Shown in pieces: positions 61,301 through 64,000 of a stretch of 64,000 nt of DNA. The notes below the pieces were generated by a model that made no database searches, had not been told where the DNA came from, and saw nothing but the letters and a program-made list of their open reading frames with translations. The DNA is from Mytilus californianus. Lineage: Eukaryota > Mollusca > Bivalvia > Mytilida > Mytilidae. The stretch's first letter is position 1. Every line of letters starts with the position of its first letter. The stretch covers positions 116,340,771 through 116,404,770 of the forward strand of contig NW_026262581.1 in assembly GCF_021869535.1 (NCBI RefSeq), read 5' to 3'. Made by a program: the position numbers and the translations under genes.

Positions 61301-64000
61301 TTAACCAAACTTGGGCACAATCATCATTGTCCGATGACCTGCCTAAAACCCAACATGGCCAAAATGGCCAAAAATAAAACATAGTGGTATTATGCAAGTT
61401 TTGTCTATTAACTTGAAAACTGCTTTGAAAAGAGAACATTTGAATCCTTATTGGAATCATTGCTCTTTCATGACGGTTTTTAGTGTTTTTGTCTATTATC
61501 TTGAAAATTAGAGTGAATAGATAAATACTTTATACAACAAAAATTATCAGCAAGGGATGTTTTCTGCTTTTTTGGTAGGGTTGTTGTTGTCTCTTTGACA
61601 CATTCCCTGTTTCCATTCTCAATTTTATGATATACAAATAAGTCAAAATAGTCAAAATCATCTGACAAATCCTTATTGGAGTTATTGCCCTCCAATGCTG
61701 ATTTTTACCAATTTTGTGTGTATTTGCCTAATATCTTAAAAACTATAACAGATAGATAGAAACAATACTAAGCAAAAATAATCAATAAGACAAGATCTAC
61801 AAATAAGTCAAACATGACCAAAACCGTTACTCGGCTCCTTATTGAAGTTATTGCCCTTTAATGACAACTTTTCCCATTATTGTCTATAATCTTGAAAACT
61901 GTAATAGATAGATAGAAACTAAATAGCATAAATGATCAGCAAGACAAGAACAAATAGTTTTGTAGTTATTACCCTTTACTGATAATTTTTACATTTTTTT
62001 GCATTTTTTGCCTATTATCTTTTTTGCCCCAGCTTTGGAAAGCTGCATCGGCCTATGAAATTTTCTTACCGAGGTAGAAGGCTGACAAAAATTTTGCCCC
62101 TGCTTCAGAGAGCCGCAAAAAACTATAATAGATAAATAAAAACATTAGAAAGGAAAAAAATATCAACAGGATAAGATCTAAAAATATGTAAACATTAGTA
62201 AAATTGTCATTTAACTCTTAATAGAGTTGTTCCCCTTTAATGCTAATTTTTACTAAAAAGTGGCTATTGTTGAAGATGCAGGTGATCTTCTAGTTTTTTT
62301 AATTTAATGATTTAGTTCATGTTTTTTACTTCAGTTTACTTGTTATTCCTAAAAGAAATTATTATCTATTCACAATATTTTATTTACTTTGTCTAGGATG
62401 GAGCTGCATGGGTGAAAAAGATGAAAGGAATTTTCTGTTTTAAAGTGAAGTCAAATGATGGAACAGAAGGTGTCTGGGTTGTTGATGCAAAGAATGGCAG
62501 TGGATCAGTTAAATTTGGTGTTGAACGTAAGTTAATACTCATCCAGATGTATCCTGAATTGACCCAAAAAAGATATCCAGTAATTACTATTAAGGTCTAT
62601 ATAGTAGTTATGACATAAATTGATTGTTATTAAAGCATTTGACAGCATGCTGGGGCCATGTCTTAGTGGATACCAAAATTATGATTACTGTGAATGAAAT
62701 TGTATATAACATGCATATTATATGAAGATAGAGAGATGTTGTAAGATTGTTAATGAAACAATGAAGATGGAAACAACTACAGGTCACCATACAATCTATG
62801 AAAATCAGTAAAACCTGAACTGTATATTATAGTGAGCTATAAAAGGCCCCAGCATGACAAAATGTGAAACAATTCAAAATAGAAAAACCTATGACCTGAT
62901 TTATGCTGAAAAACATTTATGGTAGACACCAACCAACGACAATCACTGGATAACAGGTTCCTGATTTGTGACAGGCTTTATATGAAAAAAAAAATTTGGC
63001 AGGGTCAAACCTTTTTGTGGGAACTTAACCCTCACATTTCCTCACAAAATGGATAGTTTCTTTGTATTTTATAATTAAAACAAATATTTATTTCAGCCAA
63101 AGGTGACGTGACAATTATAATGAAAGATGATGATATGCTAAACTTAATGTTGGGAAAACTTAATCCTCAGCAGGTATGTAGTAAACCTTGTGGAAAAGTA
63201 AGATATTTATTGTAAACATTCTCCAAAAAGAAGTTTTAGTTTATTTAAAGTTGTTATCAAGTAGTTTATGTCAGCAAATTTCTAGATAGAAGCTGTAGTC
63301 TGTCCATATGGACTTACTGTTTTGATGATGGTGAATTTTTCCAAACCATTGATTATATATCAATGACGTTACACTTTCAATCTTGTTTATAGTGTCTGTA
63401 AAAGTACAATGCTGTTCACACAATATCAGTCACTTTTTCCAACATTTTGTGCCTCTATCAAAATGATGTATTTATTTTTTACCGTGGAGAATTTCTCTTT
63501 AACAGGGTAACAAATCACTGATTTAATCTCTTTTATAGTACAATTGTGTTTACCATGGTATGGGTCACTATACTTGAATGACTTTAGTTCAGTTTTTCAT
63601 TAAGGCCAAATCCTCAGTTACCTTCTTATATTTAGCAGTATTTCATCACAGCTGTCAGCTTGTTTTGTTCATTTCTATAACTAAAAGTATGGATTATATA
63701 CATGTAACATTTACTTATAAATAATCTTTAAAAAGTTCAAATATGCTGAAAAACTGCATATAAACCATAAAGAAAAACAATATATGTCCTTTAGTAGTAT
63801 AGGCTATTTCTTTTATTTTAGTTTTGTGATGCATATTTGGCACATCTATTATTTTAAAATGAACCAGCAAAGCAGTTGGCTATATATATTATTGATGAGA
63901 GAAAGAATATGTATGAATGATGGATAACAATTTTATATTCCAGGCTTTTTTCCAAGGCAAACTAAAGATTCAAGGGAACATGGGACTTGCAATGAAGCTG
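34289..64000 (+). CDS. SCP2: SCPx: peroxisomal 3-ketoacyl-CoA thiolase fused to SCP2 sterol carrier domain (18 exons, 3' end outside window)
   Basis: Eighteen exons, each bounded by AG/GT and joined in phase, give 528 codons. Residues 1 to about 405 form an SCP2-type thiolase; about 441-528 form the SCP2 lipid-binding domain, joined by a short polar linker. Known role of the family: thiolytic cleavage of branched-chain and bile-acid-type 3-oxoacyl-CoAs in peroxisomes, plus lipid transfer. Visible motifs are VGVGMTK (17-23), DSTCGQR near the 3/4 exon junction, the nucleophile in NNNCATGS (Cys93), [10 protein letters not shown] (His304, Cys306), [17 protein letters not shown] (His354) and QHNIGLGG (388-395). 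In SCP2-type thiolases the HDCF cysteine is thought to take the role of the CxG cysteine of classical thiolases, and CxG is indeed absent here. The ATG at 34289 has a good context (A at -3, G at +4) and gives the same 23-residue first-exon length as I recall for the vertebrate protein. Vertebrate SCPx is about 547 residues, so only about 20 residues, including any C-terminal peroxisomal signal, lie beyond the window. Identity is very secure; exon edges come from reading alone. Confidence 0.96.
34770..36340 (+). repeat. SINE-headed repeat with 509-bp tandem units
   Basis: The tRNA-like head GGTATGAGTGCTGCCTTTAG, then GAGACTTCGAATCACGCTG (B-box-like), occurs at 34788 and 36117. The body starting CCATCTGTGTATTTTAACAA recurs at about 34846, 35353 and 36170. 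The first two copies form a direct tandem duplication of about 509 bases with high identity (GACGTCAATAGTATGATTGT, CCACTCCCATTTCTTCA). The third copy is shorter. Confidence 0.82.
37030..39540 (-). repeat. Family B element (minus) carrying an inserted family A element
   Basis: Starts ATGCTCCTGCCGTAGCGGTG with GGGAGCAT, then ACCCTTGTCTGTCAGTACGT; about three B units follow to 37639. After the A insert, B resumes (39047-39540) and ends near TTGTATGCAACCAGGGGCAT. The insertion point is identical to that of the C insert in the 20020-21755 copy. Confidence 0.82.
37640..39046 (-). repeat. Family A element (minus), inserted in family B
   Basis: Ends TATACGACCACAAAAAAAAT on one side and GCTGCGCCCAACGGAGCATT on the other. 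About six tandem units; poly-G tract of 19 or so at 38746-38763. A TA duplication at the junctions is compatible with the empty site. Confidence 0.85.
39789..39945. mobile_element. 157-bp MITE with CAGTCTTC ends
   Basis: CAGTCTTC at the left end and GAAGACTG at the right, flanked by AAACAT on both sides (39783-39788, 39946-39951). Related to 30556-30718. A 6-bp match is shorter than the usual hAT 8 bp, so the superfamily is open. Confidence 0.8.
40090..40170 (-). repeat. Family M fragment
   Basis: AATGGAAACAGGCCATGTGT then CAAAAAGACATCAACCCGAC is the reverse of the segment at 58970-59045 and of a short piece at 61581-61625. Confidence 0.6.
40629..40686 (+). CDS. SCP2: SCPx coding exon 2 (residues 24-43)
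   Basis: Acceptor TTTTCAG, donor GCAG|GTAAAA. Encodes [19 protein letters not shown], which aligns with the vertebrate segment between VGMTK and the EAGKKAL-type helix. Phase 0 in, phase 1 out. It follows a 6.3-kb intron. Confidence 0.93.
41431..41889. mobile_element. MITE with 23-bp perfect TIR, 459 bp
   Basis: ATTAGGTCCGAGTACACAGT (continuing TAT) at 41431-41453 and its exact complement at 41867-41889. The TSD is ambiguous because the outermost bases ATTA/TAAT are themselves complementary (TTA or TA target possible). No ORF of note; the open frame at 41783-41992 spans the right TIR. Confidence 0.85.
42218..42311. repeat. 47-bp tandem pair
   Basis: ACGTTTTTTACATC then GATGTACCCGCAGCTAATTT at 42218-42264 and again at 42265-42311 with a few differences. 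Lies in a locally GC-richer block (42110-42420), possibly an unrecognised element. Confidence 0.8.
42585..42775 (-). mobile_element. tRNA-headed SINE, second type
   Basis: The minus strand starts CAGTCTAGGTGGCCGTGTGG (A box TGGCCGTGTGG), then AATTCGAATCCCAGCGAGGG (B box). The body GAAGAACAAAAATTTGCTTC runs toward the TATATATATA tail at 42585. Not a tRNA gene: the stem pairing is not kept and it has a long 3' body. Confidence 0.7.
44465..44609. repeat. 145-bp near-perfect palindrome (foldback element)
   Basis: Left arm AACAGATATATCATGTTATG then GAGGGGTATTTGCGA-AAATACCAGTC; right arm is its complement, ending ATATATCTGTT. The arms continue inward as GAAATTTCCC / GGGAAATTT around a short loop. 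Probably a foldback MITE; it could form a very stable hairpin in the pre-mRNA. Confidence 0.85.
45395..45545 (+). mobile_element. SINE 3' portion: conserved core plus tail
   Basis: TTGACTAGGATTGTCTGTTT, GGTCTGTGGTTCTCTCCTAG, then the tail CTGAAAGTGGTGTTAAACAC and CAAATAAATCAATAAATCAA. Shares its core with the tRNA-headed copy at 22222-22392; the head is missing here (5' truncated). Confidence 0.8.
45653..45724 (+). CDS. SCP2: SCPx coding exon 3 (residues 43-66)
   Basis: Acceptor CTTTTCAG, donor TATG|GTATGT. Encodes [20 protein letters not shown] then YVYG; the ACVGYVYG turn is a hallmark of SCP2-type thiolases. Phase 1 to phase 1. Confidence 0.95.
45790..46150 (+). repeat. Family H repeat, two units
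   Basis: GGCTATATTGCAATCACCTT, then two units with CTCAGGAACTACCAAACAGT, AGCTTGACA-like stretches and CTGTTTTCTAATACTTT. Reverse orientation of the copy at 575-960. Confidence 0.7.
46429..46493 (+). CDS. SCP2: SCPx coding exon 4 (residues 67-88)
   Basis: Encodes [20 protein letters not shown] plus Asn. The acceptor AATTTAAG has almost no pyrimidine tract, but the reading frame and the DSTCGQR motif fix the junction. The donor is AAT|GTAAGT. Confidence 0.94.
47130..47470 (-). repeat. Family M interspersed repeat
   Basis: GATGATGTGGTATGAGTGCC, AATGAGACAACTATCCATCC, then CAAAGTAAGGCCTTCAACAC and GGCTCCTGACTTAGGACAGG. Reverse of the 22545-23260 unit. Confidence 0.72.
47631..49075 (-). repeat. 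Family A element (minus), complete
   Basis: Ends TTATACGACCGCAAAAAAAT and AAGCTGCGCCCCAGCGGAGC. (GTC)n at 47682-47699; about seven units of 170-180 bases; poly-G tract at 48786-48796. Open frames reported in it are periodic by-products of the tandem units. Confidence 0.85.
49311..49374 (+). CDS. SCP2: SCPx coding exon 5, active-site nucleophile (residues 89-110)
   Basis: Encodes [20 protein letters not shown] then GG. Cys93 in NNNCATGS is the nucleophile that carries the acyl-enzyme intermediate in thiolases. Acceptor CTCTGTAG, donor GGAG|GTAAGA. A diverged copy of this exon lies 107 bp downstream, at 49418-49481. Confidence 0.95.
49418..49481 (+). pseudogene. Decayed tandem duplicate of SCPx exon 5
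   Basis: The 64 bases equal exon 5 in length with no insertion or deletion, and I count 47 of 64 identical. In the exon 5 frame it reads [20 protein letters not shown] then G. The region of the nucleophile has changed from NNNC to NNAY, so the product would lack the catalytic Cys. There is no AG immediately before it (it is preceded by ACTATTG) and GATAAAC stands where a GT donor should be. It therefore looks like a dead tandem exon copy, or a former mutually exclusive exon, rather than an expressed one. Confidence 0.75.
49626..49836. mobile_element. Mariner-type MITE, 211 bp, TA-flanked
   Basis: CTGTGGATT at the left end, AATCCACAG at the right, with TA on both sides (49624-49625, 49837-49838). 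The subterminal TTTTCGTGGATT / CCACGAAAAATT pairs extend the inverted repeat. Lies in SCPx intron 5. Confidence 0.8.
50176..50240 (+). CDS. SCP2: SCPx coding exon 6 (residues 110-131)
   Basis: Long pyrimidine tract before the TTTAG acceptor; donor ATT|GTAAGT. Encodes [20 protein letters not shown] plus Ile. The LALGFEKMS motif is highly conserved in SCPx. Ends in phase 0. Confidence 0.95.
50296..50400. repeat. Foldback hairpin, about 100 bp
   Basis: TCTAGCTGTAGAACCGTAGC / AGAGCTTTGGTTTCACAGCT and GTCCTTGGGATTTTTTT / AAAAAAATATCCCAAGGAC pair around ATATAC. It starts about 55 bases after the SCPx exon 6 donor and is transcribed as part of intron 6. Confidence 0.78.
50948..51074 (+). CDS. SCP2: SCPx coding exon 7 (residues 132-173)
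   Basis: Acceptor TTAACAG, donor TATG|GTATGC. Includes [11 protein letters not shown] and [20 protein letters not shown], the second ending in the family motif AQMFG-AG-EHM-KYG. It belongs to the loop domain that shapes the acyl-CoA pocket. Confidence 0.95.
51075..53473 (+). other. SCP2: SCPx intron 7 (2.4 kb)
   Basis: Non-coding. Family F occupies 51756-52600. At 51482-51530 and 52738-52850 are short stretches with TTCGCG / CGCGAAATT-type inverted motifs that may be the ends of a larger element around it. The rest is AT-rich. Confidence 0.7.
51756..52600 (+). repeat. Family F tandem-core element, about four units
   Basis: Tip hairpin CCCCGCGCAACGTGTTGCGG at the start, then ATACAGGGCGTCAGTCCGTC. 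Units of about 175 bases have TTAGCGCTCTCATGTGTACAATT-like, TGCCAGATTTTTATGAAA and AGTTATGCCCCTTGGAAA. Ends CTTGTACCTTGGATAGAAAA and GCAACGTGGGGGACATTGGA. Confidence 0.82.
53474..53537 (+). CDS. SCP2: SCPx coding exon 8 (residues 174-194)
   Basis: Acceptor ATTTTTAG, donor AACCC|GTAAGT. Encodes [20 protein letters not shown] plus the first two bases of a Pro codon. HFAKIA-KNHKHS-NNP is diagnostic of SCPx. Confidence 0.95.
53538..55225 (+). other. SCP2: SCPx introns 8 and 9
   Basis: AT-rich introns on both sides of exon 9. No element with recognisable ends; nothing to report. Confidence 0.6.
54510..54596 (+). CDS. SCP2: SCPx coding exon 9 (residues 195-223)
   Basis: Acceptor TTATTTCAG, donor GTTG|GTAGGT. 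Encodes [20 protein letters not shown] and [16 protein letters not shown] is nearly invariant in the family. The Cys codon at the end is split (TG|T). Confidence 0.95.
55226..55376 (+). CDS. SCP2: SCPx coding exon 10 (residues 224-274)
   Basis: Acceptor GTTTTTAG, donor GCT|GTAAGT. Encodes [20 protein letters not shown], then a segment with [16 protein letters not shown]. The CPTSDG-AAAILAS segment is the conserved start of the second thiolase half. Confidence 0.96.
55403..56081. mobile_element. piggyBac-type element, 679 bp, TTAA-flanked
   Basis: Ends TTAACCCTTTCACCGAT and ATCGGGGAAAGGGTTAA. The TTAA target and CCCTTT start are typical of piggyBac-like elements. A tandem ACGGGACTCATCG / CCGGGACTCATCGG pair lies near the right end, and GACGATGG / CTACTCTGAG near the left. 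No transposase ORF. Confidence 0.85.
56553..56604 (+). CDS. SCP2: SCPx coding exon 11 (residues 275-291)
   Basis: Encodes [17 protein letters not shown], matching the VGFDMSK-AA helix of SCPx. The acceptor GTTTAAG is weak, as in exon 4; the donor is GCAG|GTAAGA. The frame continues cleanly into exon 12. Confidence 0.92.
56953..57048. repeat. 48-bp tandem pair
   Basis: TATCAACCCTTACAATTAGA then AGTCAAAGGTACTTCACTAT at 56953-57000 and again from 57001 with few differences. In SCPx intron 11. Confidence 0.85.
57588..57683 (+). CDS. SCP2: SCPx coding exon 12, HDCF motif (residues 292-323)
   Basis: Acceptor TTATTCAG, donor CCAG|GTAAGA. Encodes [20 protein letters not shown] then [15 protein letters not shown] replaces the NEAF motif of classical thiolases and supplies catalytic His304 and Cys306. 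Confidence 0.96.
57715..57998 (+). repeat. Family G single-unit element just after exon 12
   Basis: ATGCCCCACCTACGATAGTA and GAGGGGCATTATG at the start, then GTTCGTCCATCTGTCC; one unit with AAACTTAGTACACATGTTCC; ends GAGTGGGGTATCTGTGTACT. Same plan as families A-F (inverted tip, GTCC-rich stretch) but with a single core unit. It begins about 30 bases past the exon 12 donor. Confidence 0.65.
57999..59356 (+). repeat. SCPx intron 12, with family M fragment at 58770-59060
   Basis: AACCCCGCCACATTTTTGCG, CCTGTCCCAAGTCAGGAGCC, then GACCCATTGGTGGCCTTCGG and GTTGTCTCTTTGACACATTC identify the fragment. The remainder, 57999-58770, holds nothing recognised. Confidence 0.65.
59357..59464 (+). CDS. SCP2: SCPx coding exon 13, GHP motif (residues 324-359)
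   Basis: Acceptor AATTACAG, donor ACAG|GTTGGT. Includes [20 protein letters not shown] then HPLGAT. His354 of GHPLGATG activates the nucleophilic Cys in the thiolase fold. Confidence 0.96.
59465..60599 (+). other. SCP2: SCPx introns 13 and 14
   Basis: Short AT-rich introns. Near 60060-60540 there is locally mixed composition (TCACGGCTTTGTGACGTCAA, a CRE-like TGACGTCA core at 60169-60176) upstream of the SCP2-domain exons. In vertebrates an internal promoter drives pro-SCP2; nothing here proves one. Confidence 0.4.
59791..59941 (+). CDS. SCP2: SCPx coding exon 14, end of thiolase domain (residues 360-409)
   Basis: Acceptor CTTTTTTAG, donor AGAG|GTTAGT. Includes [29 protein letters not shown] and [17 protein letters not shown] is the SCP2-thiolase counterpart of the CxG motif. 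The vertebrate internal Met that starts pro-SCP2 (in YKMGFP) is Lys here (YKKGFP). Confidence 0.96.
60600..60690 (+). CDS. SCP2: SCPx coding exon 15, interdomain linker (residues 410-440)
   Basis: Acceptor TTGTTTCAG, donor AAG|GTATTA. Encodes [20 protein letters not shown] then [11 protein letters not shown]. It begins polar and Ser/Thr-rich and ends in an FKEI-type helix that opens the SCP2 domain. It contains no Met. Confidence 0.94.
61182..62295 (+). repeat. Family E tandem-core element
   Basis: Tip AGCTCACCTTTCCCACGGGG then CCAAGTGAGCTTTT (inverted AGCTCAC / GTGAGCT), then TGGTGTCCGTCGTCTGTCGT. Five or so degraded units of about 150 bases follow with CTTGAAAACT-TAATAGATAG, CTCCTTATTGAAGTTATTGC and CAAATAAGTCAAA. 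Ends GCAGGTGATCTTCTAGTTTT. Family M sequence is inserted at about 61575-61630. In SCPx intron 15. Confidence 0.75.
62397..62526 (+). CDS. SCP2: SCPx coding exon 16, SCP2 domain part 1 (residues 441-483)
   Basis: Acceptor TTGTCTAG, donor GAAC|GTAAGT. Encodes [19 protein letters not shown], then [15 protein letters not shown]. The G-F-FKVK...WVVD-KNG-GSV pattern is the beta-sheet core of the SCP2 lipid-binding fold. Confidence 0.95.
62930..63010 (-). repeat. Family M fragment
   Basis: CAACCAACGACAATCACTGG then ATAACAGGTTCCTGATTTGT, reverse of the 22900-22960 segment. In SCPx intron 16. Confidence 0.6.
63097..63173 (+). CDS. SCP2: SCPx coding exon 17, SCP2 domain part 2 (residues 484-509)
   Basis: Acceptor TATTTCAG, donor CAG|GTATGT. 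Encodes [20 protein letters not shown] then LNPQQ. The T-TM-D-D---LM-GK-NPQ pattern is typical of SCP2. Confidence 0.95.
63174..63943 (+). other. SCP2: SCPx intron 17
   Basis: AT-rich, 770 bases; no element or extra exon seen. Confidence 0.6.
63944..64000 (+). CDS. SCP2: SCPx coding exon 18, SCP2 domain part 3 (residues 510-528, cut by window end)
   Basis: Acceptor ATATTCCAG. Encodes [19 protein letters not shown], the [18 protein letters not shown] motif that ends the SCP2 fold. No stop is reached. Any C-terminal peroxisomal targeting tripeptide lies outside. Confidence 0.95.

Overview
The window is eukaryotic and AT-rich, with split genes and dense interspersed repeats. It most likely comes from a bivalve mollusc, probably a marine mussel (Mytilidae). 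The evidence is the gene structure, a SINE with the core shared by mollusc SINEs, and many tandem-core repeats of the kind bivalves carry. The species call is inference. There is no sign of a prokaryotic or viral genome, an operon or a CRISPR array.

Two protein-coding genes are divergently arranged around a gap of about 0.44 kb near 33.85-34.29 kb. On the minus strand lies the 5' part of a NIPBL/Nipped-B/Scc2 gene (cohesin loader). Nine coding exons (238-16899) join in phase and encode about 299 N-terminal residues; the gene continues past base 1. A probable 5' UTR exon sits at about 33849, which gives a first intron of about 17 kb. On the plus strand lies an SCPx gene (sterol carrier protein x: peroxisomal SCP2-type thiolase fused to an SCP2 domain). 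Eighteen exons from 34289 to the window end splice in phase into 528 codons, and only the last C-terminal residues are missing.

Almost everything else is repeat-derived intron. Several DNA transposons can be bounded by terminal inverted repeats (TIRs) and target-site duplications (TSDs): three hAT-type copies with perfect 8-bp TSDs (7305-8305, 8551-9491, 28722-30043), three copies with 5-bp TSDs (13193-14284, 15609-15785, 32294-32922), a piggyBac-type TTAA element (55403-56081), another TTAA-flanked element (25726-26418), a pogo/mariner-type element (5082-6558) and several MITEs. There are also tRNA-headed SINEs and at least six families built as inverted ends around a tandem array of about 120-180-bp units. 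Families A and C share one head and one tail style but have different tandem cores.

The most notable observations are: (1) a same-length, in-frame, diverged copy of SCPx exon 5 lying 107 bp downstream, with the catalytic Cys replaced by Tyr and no splice sites; (2) families with one head and interchangeable tandem cores, inserted at exactly the same nucleotide of another repeat family at two loci; (3) two adjacent AUG-stop mini-uORFs just before the NIPBL start; (4) loss of the internal Met that vertebrates use to start pro-SCP2. Coordinates of repeat families without TSDs are approximate. All homology statements rest on reading the sequence, not on a database search.
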